Counted from the first letter of the stretch, positions 33,095 through 41,375 are shown. The stretch: 64,000 bases of DNA from Candidatus Desulfosporosinus nitrosoreducens (GCF_030954495.1 NZ_JAVHUW010000026.1:58186-122185); one strand, 5' to 3'. A program made the numbers and translations. Notes: generated from the sequence alone by a model not told the origin.

Positions 33095-33268
33095 ATCATA
33101 TCAACAATCATTGTTGCCGCCGCAGCCGCTGCGCAAAGTGAAAGTGAATCAAAAAGTACGAATATCAAGTGGAGCACTTCCGCCATTGACCGGATTCTTT
33201 CAAATAATAAAAAATACATTGGAACTGTATTATCCCAGCAAGATCTTTTTTCCATGGTTTTTACATGA
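33095..33268 (+). pseudogene. Serine recombinase remnant with internal deletion
   Basis: The open frame reads AQSESESKSTNIKW and then WSTSAIDRILSNNKKYIGTVLSQQ. The first piece matches AQxESESxSxNxKWG of large serine recombinases and the second matches WsxSxIDxILSNEKYIGD, normally about 60 residues further on. Both pieces are joined at the shared Trp, so an internal deletion fused them. The catalytic serine domain and C-terminus are missing. It points to a former integrative element or transposon here. Confidence 0.7.
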
Positions 33269-33434
33269 AAGGACATAACTCTCTGACTAGGGAAGATATG
33301 CCTTTATTTAATGAAAAGGTGATATAATTGCATAAAGGCAGTAGGTACTACATCAAGAATAAACAGGAATTTGTGCAGAAGTGAAAATAAAATTTTGATA
33401 TTAAAAATTTAGTTAATTTATAGAAGGAGATATT

Positions 33435-34040
33435 ATGTTAAGTCCCGTAGAAGCAGAAAGAGAGCTGTCAATAGGTGCTCAACTGAATCCAGGACCCTGG
33501 ATAAGACATAGCATGTCTGTTGGCTTGAATGCTAAATTGATTGCAGATAAAATTGATATATTAGATAGCAATCAAGCCTATGTTATGGGATTATTACATG
33601 ATATAGGTCGCAGAGAAGGCATAAAATCGATTATGCATACAATTGATGGGTATGATTATATGATGAGTTTAAATCAAAAGGAGATTGCCAGAATATGTTT
33701 AACACATTCATATCCAATACAAGATGTAAATACGTTTTTTGGAAAATTTGATTGCACAGAAGAACAGAAGGTTTTCTTATCATGTTTTATAAAGAATGCA
33801 ATATATAATGATTATGATCGATTAATCCAATTGTGTGACGCAATATCATTGCCAAATGGTGCTTGTATAATGGAGAAAAGATTAATTGATGTGGCATTAA
33901 GACACGGTTTACCAGGTTTCACTATTGATAAATGGAAGGCATTTTTAGAATTAAAAAATCATTTTGATAAATTGTGTGATTGCAATGTATATACACTATT
34001 ACCAAATGTAGTGGAAAATTCTTATGATAGTTTGCTGTAA
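33435..34040 (+). CDS. HD-domain phosphohydrolase-like protein
   Basis: The 201-residue protein has the HD pattern: RHSMSVGLNAKLIAD (H), GLLHDIGRREG (HD), then THSYPIQD and LIQLCDAISLPNG (final D). These are metal-dependent phosphohydrolases acting on nucleotides or related compounds. The substrate is unknown. GAAGGAG lies before the ATG. High AT content and the flanking debris suggest acquisition. Confidence 0.78.
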   Translation: MLSPVEAERELSIGAQLNPGPWIRHSMSVGLNAKLIADKIDILDSNQAYVMGLLHDIGRREGIKSIMHTIDGYDYMMSLNQKEIARICLTHSYPIQDVNTFFGKFDCTEEQKVFLSCFIKNAIYNDYDRLIQLCDAISLPNGACIMEKRLIDVALRHGLPGFTIDKWKAFLELKNHFDKLCDCNVYTLLPNVVENSYDSLL

Positions 34041-34149
34041 ATTCCAATTTGGTACCTGACCCATATAATTTGCCGCCCGAAGAGTAAAAGTCTTTCTTGA
34101 TTCAGAAAATTTTGACATATTAAAGCCAGAAGGTAGAGGAAGAATAAGC

Positions 34150-34587
34150 ATGCTGGAAGTTAGGTTTCATGATAGGGTTGCAGACTGCCAATTAAAATTT
34201 GCGGTAATTGCATCAAGAAGTAATGGGAAATGGGTTTTTTGCAAACATAAGGAACGGACTACATACGAATTTCCCGGTGGTCACAGGGAAAAAGGCGAGA
34301 ATATTTTTGATACGGCAAAAAGAGAACTCTATGAAGAGATAGGGGCATTGGATTACAGTATTAAGCCGATTTGCTTTTATTCTGTCATTGGAAAAAACAG
34401 AGTTAATGAAACTGGCGAAGAAACATTCGGTATGCTGTACTATGCGGACATAAAAACATTCACTCAGGATTTGCACAGTGAGATGGAGAAGGTTGTTTTA
34501 ATGGATGGATTACCTGACAACTGGACATATCCTGAAATCCAACCGAAACTGTTGGAAAGAGTATTGGCCGGAGCCCAATCATTTTGA
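34150..34587 (+). CDS. Nudix hydrolase
   Basis: The Nudix box GHREKGENIFDTAKRELYEEIG (GX5EX7REUXEEXGU) lies near residues 45-66, inside a 145-residue single-domain protein that starts with VADCQLKFAVIAS. Nudix enzymes cleave nucleoside diphosphates linked to another moiety. The substrate cannot be told. AGAGGAAG precedes the ATG by about ten bases. It is followed by a terminator at 34651. Confidence 0.85.
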   Translation: MLEVRFHDRVADCQLKFAVIASRSNGKWVFCKHKERTTYEFPGGHREKGENIFDTAKRELYEEIGALDYSIKPICFYSVIGKNRVNETGEETFGMLYYADIKTFTQDLHSEMEKVVLMDGLPDNWTYPEIQPKLLERVLAGAQSF

Positions 34588-34650
34588 TTTCAGTCTGACG
34601 ATAAAGATATCTGCTCAATTCCGAAAATCTTTTTCACCCGATTACAGCAA

Positions 34651-34687
34651 AAACAGACCGTCGATTTTTTCGATAGTCTGTTTTTTA
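34651..34687 (+). terminator. Terminator after the Nudix gene
   Basis: AACAGAC and TCGA segments pair with their complements TCGA and GTCTGTT, followed by TTTTTT. About 65 bases after the stop. Confidence 0.7.
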
Positions 34688-34825
34688 AGTTATCAGGAAA
34701 AATGGGATGAGATGGTTGATATACTCTAACTTACTGAAAGAATGTTATTTCTCCATTTCTTTTACGATGCCGACCGTCTTGGCTTTTTGCTTGCTTGTAA
34801 TTAGCCATTTCGCTTGAATAAAATG

Positions 34826-35503
34826 TTATTCCGCTCTTTGATAGGGCCTACGATAAAGATCCGCCTTTTTAAGCCCATTTTTCTTTGCCTGCTGTTTCCA
34901 GCCCATCCCGCCCATAAAGAAATACAGTCTGCGTGGGAAGTTCGGCTGAATCAAGACGTTTTCAAGAGTCTGTGTGGCCTCACCGTGGAGATCATCGGCC
35001 AAGGTCCGAATAGCCGCCTCCAGTTTCGCATAAGCTTTTTTCACAGGTCCGACCCCTTCGGCAGAGGAGATCATCGGGCCGCCGCCGATCAGTATGCCGA
35101 AACGGAACCGTGCGCCGATATGGCGGCTGAAGCAACCGATCACCCGCACAGCCTCCGCATTGATTTCGGGCTCGGGAAAGCCGCAATTCACGAGGGCATA
35201 GACCTTCGCGGGCTTTTTCTGCCCGGCGTGTTCCCGGCAATATTTTTCGTAATCCTCCAGAAAGCGTGTGAAAAGTCCTGGCAGACAGAAATAATAGAGC
35301 GGGAAGGCAAAGATGACGGCATCTGTCTCAAGTAGTTTTGCATAATCCGGCTCCGGGCCGTTTTTCAGGCTTTGGCGGACGTTTACGGAGAACTTTTCAA
35401 ATTCACTGTTATTTAAAGCAGCATCCACACGCGCCAGGAATCCAGCGGAAGCGGTTTTCTCTTCAAGCCGCGGGCTGCCGTTGATCAATATAACCTTTTT
35501 CAC
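34826..35503 (-). CDS. Flavodoxin-fold NAD(P)H-dependent oxidoreductase
   Basis: The 225-residue protein starts KKVILINGSPRLEEKTASA, the FMN-phosphate loop of the flavodoxin/FMN-reductase superfamily. It also has VIFAFPLYYFCLPGLFTRFLEDYE, a substrate-side motif, and ALVNCGFPEPE. Such proteins reduce quinones, flavins or iron clusters. It overlaps the upstream paralogue by four bases and so is the second gene of a minus-strand operon divergent from a TetR gene. GC content is clearly higher than in the AT-rich genes to its left. Confidence 0.82.
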   Translation of the reverse strand: MKKVILINGSPRLEEKTASAGFLARVDAALNNSEFEKFSVNVRQSLKNGPEPDYAKLLETDAVIFAFPLYYFCLPGLFTRFLEDYEKYCREHAGQKKPAKVYALVNCGFPEPEINAEAVRVIGCFSRHIGARFRFGILIGGGPMISSAEGVGPVKKAYAKLEAAIRTLADDLHGEATQTLENVLIQPNFPRRLYFFMGGMGWKQQAKKNGLKKADLYRRPYQRAE

Positions 35504-36081
35504 AGCGCCTGCACCTCTTTTCTCCTTCTGGGGCTGCCGTTTACGCCGAGTGTACTAAACAGGCCCCTTATCTTTTCGCTATCGGCCTCGCCCTGAAAGA
35601 CTTCGACGCCGACACCGTAGCGGTGCTTTGCGGTGATGTCAAGAAAGAGCTGTGCTTCTTCCTGATCCAGCCCTTCGCTGTGGCCAATGATAAACAGCGC
35701 GGGGTATCTTTCGTAGCGCGGCGGGTGCATCGTGGAGCCGTCCGGTCTGCGGTAGAAGAAGGGGAGCATGTTTGGCAGCGTGCGGTCTATGGCGTTCTTG
35801 ATGTTTGCGCTGAACTGACCGAAGACAACCGGACTGAGGAAAACGACCACCTCGCTGTTCATATAGCACCGGTCAAGTTCTGCCATCTCGTCTTTGATCA
35901 CGCATTCGCCCGGCTTCTTGATCCAGCAGCCGAAGCAGCCCATGCAGGAATGAAGTCCGCGCCCAAGCTCCCGAACCTGCGTCTCGAACCCTTTTCCCGC
36001 AAGCAGCTCTGTGGTAAGCTTGCTGAGTCTGGCATAGACGCCGGTCTTATATTCCCCGTCCGTTAGAATCAATGCCTTCAT
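35500..36081 (-). CDS. Flavodoxin-fold iron-sulfur flavoprotein-like reductase
   Basis: The 193-residue protein begins KALILTDGEYKTGVYARLSKL and has the cysteine motif CMGCFGCWIKKPGECVIKDEM near residues 46-66. That motif is typical of the NADPH-dependent FMN reductase/iron-sulfur flavoprotein group. NAIDRTLP and the FMN-contact SPVVFGQFSANIKNA follow. GGGAG lies before the ATG. First gene of a two-gene operon; the promoter overlaps operator-like repeats shared with the divergent TetR gene, so it is probably controlled by that repressor. Confidence 0.82.
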   Translation of the reverse strand: MKALILTDGEYKTGVYARLSKLTTELLAGKGFETQVRELGRGLHSCMGCFGCWIKKPGECVIKDEMAELDRCYMNSEVVVFLSPVVFGQFSANIKNAIDRTLPNMLPFFYRRPDGSTMHPPRYERYPALFIIGHSEGLDQEEAQLFLDITAKHRYGVGVEVFQGEADSEKIRGLFSTLGVNGSPRRRKEVQAL

Positions 36082-36100
36082 ATCATCACTCCCTTATATG

Positions 36101-36169
36101 TTACCATTGTCAACATTGTTATCAGGATAGCACAGTAAGTTGCCAGTGTCAACATTGCTGTGCTATAAT
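36101..36169. promoter_or_regulatory. Divergent promoter region with two operator repeats
   Basis: TTRCCAKTGTCAACATTG occurs twice, at 36101-36118 and 36140-36157 (start to start 39 bases). On the minus strand each copy supplies TTGACA; the right copy is 17 bases from TATCCT, giving the flavoprotein operon promoter. On the plus strand TATAAT (36164-36169) lies 18 bases from TTGCCA, giving the tetR promoter. TetR-family binding to the repeats would silence both directions. Confidence 0.72.
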
Positions 36170-36191
36170 ATTTTACAGGAGAGTGAATTCA

Positions 36192-36800
36192 TTGAACGTC
36201 GAAACCTATCATCACGAGAATCTCAGGGAAGAACTGATCGAAAACGGCCTTAAACTATTGGATACCGAGGGCTACGATGGCTTTTCACTGCGCAAAGTGG
36301 CGAAAGTCTGCGGTGTGAGCCACACCGCGCCCTACCGGCATTTTAAAGATAAGGAAGAGCTGATCGCGGCCATTGCCGCCAAGGTGCTCCACCAGTTCAA
36401 CGCTAGCCTCAAAACCGCCATTGCACAGTATCCGGGCGATGTGCGCGGGCAGGTGAAGGAGATGGGATGTGCCTACGTCCGGTTTTTCGTGGAAAACCCC
36501 GCCTACTTGCGTCTGCTGTTTTTTAGCGATATTTCTCGCTGGATCGACGGCAAACTCGCGAACGGCGCTGAGACGCTGGAAAAACCGGAGATGACCTTTT
36601 ACGAAGTAATCAATCGCTATGCGGCCGAAGACAGCGCCATAGACCCTGGAGATGCGCTTGAAAGAAAAGCGCTTACTTTGGGAGCGTGGGGATTGGTGCA
36701 CGGTATCACCGTATTGCTGGTACAGGGGGATTTTCCTTACGAAGGAGATTACATGGAGGTCGTACGGAAGATTATCTGGAAAGGTATGGGGCTAGGCTGA
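36192..36800 (+). CDS. TetR/AcrR-family repressor
   Basis: The 202-residue protein has an N-terminal HTH (GYDGFSLRKVAKVCGVSHTAPYRHFKDKEELI) and a TetR_C-like ligand domain with LGAWGLVHGITVLLVQGDFPY. The TTG at 36192, after AGGAGAG, gives the normal length; the frame upstream to 36072 would cross the promoter and is rejected. It is divergent from two flavoprotein reductases and shares a repeat-containing intergenic region with them, the usual layout of a redox- or drug-responsive local regulator. Confidence 0.85.
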   Translation: MNVETYHHENLREELIENGLKLLDTEGYDGFSLRKVAKVCGVSHTAPYRHFKDKEELIAAIAAKVLHQFNASLKTAIAQYPGDVRGQVKEMGCAYVRFFVENPAYLRLLFFSDISRWIDGKLANGAETLEKPEMTFYEVINRYAAEDSAIDPGDALERKALTLGAWGLVHGITVLLVQGDFPYEGDYMEVVRKIIWKGMGLG

Positions 36801-36846
36801 GAAGCAGGTTTCCAAGTTTGCCGTTATGAACTTCTACCGGAAAGCA

Positions 36847-36890
36847 AAAGCTCTTAAAATTGCTGTGCAGGCAAGTTTAAGAGCTTTTGT
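36847..36890 (+). terminator. tetR terminator (hairpin repeated from 23469)
   Basis: AAAAGCTCTTAAA pairs with TTTAAGAGCTTTT. The loop TTGCTGTGCAGGCAAG is nearly the loop of the tRNA-Leu terminator at 23469 (TTGCTGAGTAAGCAAG), which suggests a mobile or recently copied terminator. Confidence 0.75.
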
Positions 36891-36898
36891 TTTGTTCT

Positions 36899-37030
36899 AC
36901 GCCAGGTATGGTAGAAAATATCACGACCGAAAAAGGCGTATTGCTTAAGGCCAGCCGATCCCTCCAGGTCAAAGAAGCTTTTGGGACACTCAAAATGAAG
37001 GGAGCAGCGCTCACCACTTTTATAAAGTAG
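36899..37030 (+). mobile_element. IS1182-type transposase C-terminal relic
   Basis: The open frame includes TTEKGVLLKASRSLQVKEAFGTLK. This corresponds to the (S/T)xxG-x-x-x-R-x-NRSIQVEGAFGxLK motif near the last catalytic Glu of IS1182-family DDE transposases. The catalytic E appears as K in VKEAF or is shifted, and the rest of the gene is missing. The 3' end overlaps the flagellin terminator. Not functional. Confidence 0.6.
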
Positions 37031-37044
37031 TTTTGCGCTACTCC
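37001..37044 (-). terminator. Flagellin terminator
   Basis: Read on the minus strand, GGAGTAGCGC pairs with GCGCTGCTCC after a 24-base loop, about 30 bases past the flagellin stop. No perfect T-run follows (CTTCATTTTG). The stem lies inside the IS relic. Confidence 0.5.
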
Positions 37045-37048
37045 TTCG

Positions 37049-37077
37049 ATTAAGAATTAGATTAAGAATTAGATTAA
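37049..37077. repeat. 12-bp tandem repeat at the flagellin stop
   Basis: ATTAAGAATTAG is repeated twice and a third copy starts (ATTAA). It spans the flagellin stop codon, so slippage here would only alter the 3' untranslated region. Confidence 0.7.
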
Positions 37078-40000
37078 CGGAGTAATTGGAGAACCCCTTG
37101 CGGTTGTTGGTTAGCTTGTGCCAGCATAGCTTGTGCGGCTTGCTGGAGAATGTTGTTCTTTTGGAATTCAGTCATTTCCGTGGCCATGTCAACATCACGG
37201 ATGTTGGCTTCAGCGGTGGTGATGTTTTGGGAAGCAGTTCCTAAGTTATTGATGGTATGCTCTAAGCGGTTTTGATAAGCACCAAGATTGGAACGTTCCG
37301 CCGATACAGCACTTGTCGCATCGTCGATAACACTGATAGCAGCGGTTGCTTTGTCCGCAGTTGAAATATCGAGGGCAAACTCAACATTGGTGTTATCCGT
37401 GCCATTGTTAACGGTAGCTATTGCCGTATATGAAGCCACTGAGCCGTCTTTGGCTTCAACAGTGCTCGCAGAACCATCACCGCTGATGCCAAGAGATATC
37501 GATCTCATATCACCGATATTAACTGTCATAGTTTGACCGGAGTTTGCACCAATCTGTAATTTCGCTTGGAAATCACCTTCAGTGGAACTCTTTGTCTGAA
37601 CTACAGGAGCAGTTGAGCTGGCACCTGCTGCCGTTTGGGTGAGAACCAGGTTACCTGTCGAGGAATCAACCGATGCAGTGTAGTTTGCTTTCAGGCTGGC
37701 GTTGGTGTTGATAGCATCCGCCAGTTCTTGTGTTTGGTCGGCGACACTATCAGTCACTTTAATTGCTGTTCCATTGCTATAACCGACATTAGCAACTTTG
37801 TTGGAAACATTAATCTGCTGTCCGTCCAGGACAAAAGCTGCGCCGTTGGCAAGCAGGTCGCCGACACTTACGGAGTATTGGCCTTGGGTCCCCGTTCCAC
37901 TAACTTTAGCATCTGTAGTTTTCAGGTCAACACCAGTAGCCGTTGTTTCCGTCAACTCAATCGTAGAACCTGAACCACCGACACTGTAAGAACCGGCCAG
38001 AGTGCTGTTCAGAGCAATGGCAGTACGCAGGCTTGCGGCTTGCTGAGTCATATCGCCGCCGGAAATGTTAAACTGACCTTTGCTGGCGACAGCCCCACCG
38101 TCGACTGCTGTGAAGGTTTGCCCTTTAATGGTTACCATGTCACCGGCGGCAAAAGCTTTGGTGATATCTAAGCTATAATCGCCTTTCACTGCCGGAGTTC
38201 CGCCAACGAGGGTTGCACTGCTTAAATTAATATCGTTGCCGACCTCTTCCGTATCCCAGTTACCAGTGGACTTAACGGTATAGTTTGTAAAATCCACACC
38301 GTTTTGAGTGCCCAAAGCTTGGATAGCGGATTGAATATTAGCGGCAGTATTTTTATAGGCCGCATCACTCGCCAAACTGATAGTCAGGTTACCGCTGGCA
38401 TCACTTGCCACGTGCAGAGCATTGGCCCCCCAAGCATCTGCAGCTTGACTTTGCCTGATGGTAACAGTCTTCAGGTCGTTTCCTGAGCTATCGGAAATGA
38501 TTAATTTGTTATCAGTTCCTGCTCCCGCAACGGTAACAGCTGCTAAAGCCGTACCGGCTGCTTGACCGGCATTCTCTTTTACAACAATTTCACCGGCATT
38601 AGCTGAACCGGAGGCCGTAAATCTCTGATTTAAAGTTGTGTTAGCATTAATGGCTACCCGCAGGCTTCTCGCTTGATCGTCAGCCGTAGCACCGCTCGCG
38701 GCTCCGGCGGTTGAGACATTACCGGCAGTGGAACCAAATAAGGCATCAATATGGGCTTGATCAGCATTGGCAGAACTTGTATATGTCACTGCGGCGCCAG
38801 CACTTGTCTTAGAAACGATCTCCAGTTTACCGGCAGCATTGAAAGACACGTCAGCGACAGAACCTAATGTCGCTCCGCCTGCACTGGTTGCTCCTTTGAT
38901 AATTGAAAGTGCTTCTTCCTGAGTCAGTGAGCCATTAAATTTGGCTAAATCAGAGTTATTAAGAGTATAGTTTGTACCCTCGACTCCGAATGTCACGGTA
39001 TCCGCTAATCCTGCTGTTGTCGGAGCGGCTTTGGTAACAAGGCCGGCCAGTGTTGTGGCGCCCGCAGTTACAGTAACACCGAGAGCGTTAGCGCTTGTGC
39101 CTTGTGATCCATCCCCTTTAATCGTTAAAGCCGCTCCAGTGTCGGAGAAAGTATAGTGAGCTAAAGGACCGGAGGAACCGCCCGCGGTTTTCGCTGCGTT
39201 TAACCCGGCCATAATGGCATCGGCAGCGTCCTGCACCGATCCACCTGTTACGACATTAACAGTTACAGCCGTTCCGGTTGCCCCTGCTTGCACTGTACCT
39301 GCCGTGGAGGTGTGTGTAGCATCAGCGGAGGCAGCATTAATTGTAACGTTAACACCATTAAATTGAACTGTGGCAGTACCGGCAACGGCAAAACCGGTTG
39401 TAACGGCATCCATATCCCATTCGACCTGTGTTAAGCCGCTTGCACCGCTGCCGCTGGTCATATCCTTTGTTAGATCGGCTGCCGCTCCGCCTTGGAGATA
39501 ACCATTCTTGGCGTCAATATTAAACTGACCTTTACTGGCATCAGCTCCGCTCGACACTGCAGTAAACGTTTGTCCGCCGACATTGATTGTATCTCCCGCT
39601 TCATCAAAGGTATTAGTTATGGTAAAGGTATTAGTTCCTTGTGTTTCGGTAACGCCACCAGACATTGCCTGAGAATACAAAGTCTTCGCCGTAGCGGTTT
39701 GAGTGGAATCTTCCATGTTCGTTAAAGGATCGGAAGAATTCGCTTGTGTCGGAGCAGTAATCGTTACACCTGAAGAACCATAACCGGACATGTTGGAGAG
39801 ATAATTATACAGGCTGCCTACATTTTGCGTACCGGTAAAGCTGGAATTACCACTGGCATCAGTACCAATATTAAAGCTGATTATTTTATTGGTTGAATCT
39901 GTTGTAACCGTATCAGCTTGGGAAGTTCCCGCTTGTTGCGTAATTTGTATAGTGTAACCATTTAAGGCATCACTGTTTGTGGATGAAGAGAACGTCAACT

Positions 40001-40646
40001 CTGCCATGGTTGCTGAAGCCGCATGGCCGGCAACACTGGTTTGTGTTTGCGCTGTTGTTCCCACAGCCCCGGTAGCCTCAGCTTTGTTCCCCTCAACCCA
40101 GGCCGAGGAGGCCACTGCCGCAACGCTCTTGGTGTTAACCGTCAAGTCTGATGTTGCTCCGACCGCTACGCCAGTCACACCTGCAACGTCTGTATTTGTT
40201 GCCTGAGCAGTTGTCACAACAGGGGCGGTAGTCCCTTTTAACAGCTTCTGGGTGTTAAACTCAGTCGTATTGCCAATCCGGTTGATTTCGGAAGTCAGTT
40301 GGTTCATTTCCGTCTGCATCGCCGTACGGTCATCCGTGGTGTTCGTATCGTTGGATGCCTGGACTGCGAGTTCGCGCATCCGCTGGAGAATACTGGTGGT
40401 CTCGTTTAAAGCGCCTTCAGCAGTGGATACCATGTTGATACCATTTTGCGCGTTGCTGCTGGCTTGATTCAAACCACTGATTTGGCCGCGCATTTTTTCG
40501 GAAATAGCCAATCCGGCCGCATCGTCAGCCGCGCTGTTGATGCGCAGACCGGAGGACAGTTTTGACAAAGCGCTTTGGGTGTTCTTCTCGTTAATGCCTA
40601 ACTGGCGAATGGTGTTAAGGGCTGCGATATTTGTGTTGATAATCAT
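37074..40646 (-). CDS. Giant flagellin
   Basis: The filament protein has fully typical ends: N-terminal D0/D1 with [35 protein letters not shown] and [17 protein letters not shown], and C-terminal [41 protein letters not shown] and [17 protein letters not shown]. Between them lies an Ala/Thr/Ser-rich variable region of roughly 900 residues, so the protein has 1190 residues where 270-500 is usual. Internal sequence repeats are visible: [18 protein letters not shown] is encoded near 39530-39590 and again near 38070-38125. Translation is probably under CsrA control (see 40651-40683). FliW, which normally pairs with flagellin and CsrA, is not in the window. Confidence 0.93.
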   Translation of the reverse strand: MIINTNIAALNTIRQLGINEKNTQSALSKLSSGLRINSAADDAAGLAISEKMRGQISGLNQASSNAQNGINMVSTAEGALNETTSILQRMRELAVQASNDTNTTDDRTAMQTEMNQLTSEINRIGNTTEFNTQKLLKGTTAPVVTTAQATNTDVAGVTGVAVGATSDLTVNTKSVAAVASSAWVEGNKAEATGAVGTTAQTQTSVAGHAASATMAELTFSSSTNSDALNGYTIQITQQAGTSQADTVTTDSTNKIISFNIGTDASGNSSFTGTQNVGSLYNYLSNMSGYGSSGVTITAPTQANSSDPLTNMEDSTQTATAKTLYSQAMSGGVTETQGTNTFTITNTFDEAGDTINVGGQTFTAVSSGADASKGQFNIDAKNGYLQGGAAADLTKDMTSGSGASGLTQVEWDMDAVTTGFAVAGTATVQFNGVNVTINAASADATHTSTAGTVQAGATGTAVTVNVVTGGSVQDAADAIMAGLNAAKTAGGSSGPLAHYTFSDTGAALTIKGDGSQGTSANALGVTVTAGATTLAGLVTKAAPTTAGLADTVTFGVEGTNYTLNNSDLAKFNGSLTQEEALSIIKGATSAGGATLGSVADVSFNAAGKLEIVSKTSAGAAVTYTSSANADQAHIDALFGSTAGNVSTAGAASGATADDQARSLRVAINANTTLNQRFTASGSANAGEIVVKENAGQAAGTALAAVTVAGAGTDNKLIISDSSGNDLKTVTIRQSQAADAWGANALHVASDASGNLTISLASDAAYKNTAANIQSAIQALGTQNGVDFTNYTVKSTGNWDTEEVGNDINLSSATLVGGTPAVKGDYSLDITKAFAAGDMVTIKGQTFTAVDGGAVASKGQFNISGGDMTQQAASLRTAIALNSTLAGSYSVGGSGSTIELTETTATGVDLKTTDAKVSGTGTQGQYSVSVGDLLANGAAFVLDGQQINVSNKVANVGYSNGTAIKVTDSVADQTQELADAINTNASLKANYTASVDSSTGNLVLTQTAAGASSTAPVVQTKSSTEGDFQAKLQIGANSGQTMTVNIGDMRSISLGISGDGSASTVEAKDGSVASYTAIATVNNGTDNTNVEFALDISTADKATAAISVIDDATSAVSAERSNLGAYQNRLEHTINNLGTASQNITTAEANIRDVDMATEMTEFQKNNILQQAAQAMLAQANQQPQGVLQLLR

Positions 40647-40650
40647 GATA

Positions 40651-40683
40651 AAACCTCCGTGTTTCTTTTTTAAACTTCCGTGT
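40651..40683 (-). promoter_or_regulatory. Two CsrA-type GGA sites in the flagellin leader
   Basis: On the minus strand ACACGGAAGTTT (40683-40672) and ACACGGAGGTTT (40662-40651) are near-identical 12-mers nine bases apart. The second contains the Shine-Dalgarno GGAGG of the flagellin gene. B. subtilis hag has the same layout: an upstream site and one over the SD, both bound by one CsrA dimer. Inferred role: translational repression of flagellin. Confidence 0.7.
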
Positions 40684-40704
40684 ATTTATAACAAGCCTCA
40701 TGGC

Positions 40705-40729
40705 CACTCGGCTTATTACCGTGAAATTA
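40705..40729 (-). promoter_or_regulatory. Weak sigma-28-like promoter for flagellin
   Basis: On the minus strand TAATTT is followed by GCCGAGTG, similar to the flagellar sigma consensus TAAA...GCCGATAA but with spacing about two bases short. It would start a transcript carrying both GGA sites and no csrA gene. A candidate only. Confidence 0.35.
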
Positions 40730-40742
40730 GAATCTGAAAACT

Positions 40743-40810
40743 AAAAAAGGACGAGCTTTGCTGCATTCGATCCGGCGTCCTGCCGAGAATGAGCAAAAGT
40801 CATCGTCCTT
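40743..40810 (-). terminator. CsrA-loop terminator A (between csrA and flagellin)
   Basis: On the minus strand AAGGACGA pairs with TCGTCCTT at the base. Stacked stems TTTGCT/AGCAAA, CATTC/GAATG and CGGC/GCCG lead to a five-base apical loop AGGAC, and a run of Ts follows. It is at once an intrinsic terminator and a CsrA-type hairpin with GGA in the loop. A second GGA lies in the basal arm (AAGGACGA). The whole fold matches hairpin B at 41064. Confidence 0.75.
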
Positions 40811-40857
40811 GGAGTAGGTTATATGTTAAAGCACTGTCAACTTGAATTGGCTTTGCC

Positions 40858-41034
40858 TTAAGTGGTCTCAGGGGGCCTATTTTGTTCCTCGTACAATTCT
40901 CCCCGAGTGATGGGGGTGTTTTTGGGAGCCTCAATGGCCAGTCTCAAATCGCCAAAGTCACTTTTCACGACTTTAACCATGATGTCATCGCCAATCATCA
41001 CATATTCGCCCGGCTTTCTTCCTAATACCAGCAT
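40858..41034 (-). CDS. csrA: Carbon storage regulator CsrA, copy 1
   Basis: The 58-residue protein reads [22 protein letters not shown] and [21 protein letters not shown]. It shows R6 in LGRK and the C-terminal GELYEE, both typical of CsrA, but the C-terminal helix is short. CsrA dimers bind GGA in RNA loops and control translation or RNA stability. The internal ATG at 41034 is chosen because AAGGAGG lies before it. It is the second of two csrA genes read toward flagellin. Confidence 0.92.
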   Translation of the reverse strand: MLVLGRKPGEYVMIGDDIMVKVVKSDFGDLRLAIEAPKNTPITRGELYEEQNRPPETT

Positions 41035-41063
41035 ACTTTTTCCTCCTTGATTTAATAAACAAC

Positions 41064-41129
41064 AAAAAAAGAGCAAATACTTCAAATCTTCTCCCGCATC
41101 CTGCAGGAGTGGATTTGACTTATTTGCTC
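41064..41129 (-). terminator. CsrA-loop terminator B (between the two csrA genes)
   Basis: On the minus strand GAGCAAATA pairs with TATTTGCTC, TCAAATC with GATTTGA, and CTCCTGC with GCGGGAG, closing on the five-base loop AGGAU (DNA AGGAT). Seven Ts follow (41070-41064). The apical element is an ideal CsrA target (GGA in a hairpin loop), and TTACAAGGACG just upstream (41140-41130) fits the linear CsrA consensus. It would end csrA copy 2 transcripts or attenuate read-through to copy 1. Confidence 0.8.
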
Positions 41130-41157
41130 GTCCTTGTAATTATCTTTAGTTTGAATG

Positions 41158-41355
41158 TTATTGGTTATAACGTTGCTGTCCCTTGAGTGGGAAAGAACTG
41201 TTTAAACTTTTATACAATTCCCCGCGAGTGATCATCGTATTTTGGGGGGCCGTAATGGCAAGTCTTAAATCTCCCGTATTACTTCTGATGACTTTGACCA
41301 TGATGTCGTTGCCAATCATAATGTACTCGCCGGGTTTTCTGCCTAACACCAGCAC
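41158..41355 (-). CDS. csrA: Carbon storage regulator CsrA, copy 2
   Basis: The 65-residue protein reads [22 protein letters not shown] and LRLAITAPQNTMITRGELYKSL, with a basic/glutamine-rich tail. It is clearly a paralogue of copy 1 and probably arose by local duplication, hairpin included. The start is GTG behind AGGAGGAACAAGA. Having two CsrA genes next to flagellin in tandem is unusual; one plus fliW is the common Firmicutes arrangement. Confidence 0.9.
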   Translation of the reverse strand: MLVLGRKPGEYIMIGNDIMVKVIRSNTGDLRLAITAPQNTMITRGELYKSLNSSFPLKGQQRYNQ

Positions 41356-41375
41356 TCTTGTTCCTCCTATTCTTT

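Noticed and set aside
37288..40467. Several plus-strand open frames inside the flagellin region
   Set aside because: They are antisense shadows of the Ala/Thr-rich flagellin codons, without ribosome sites or family matches.
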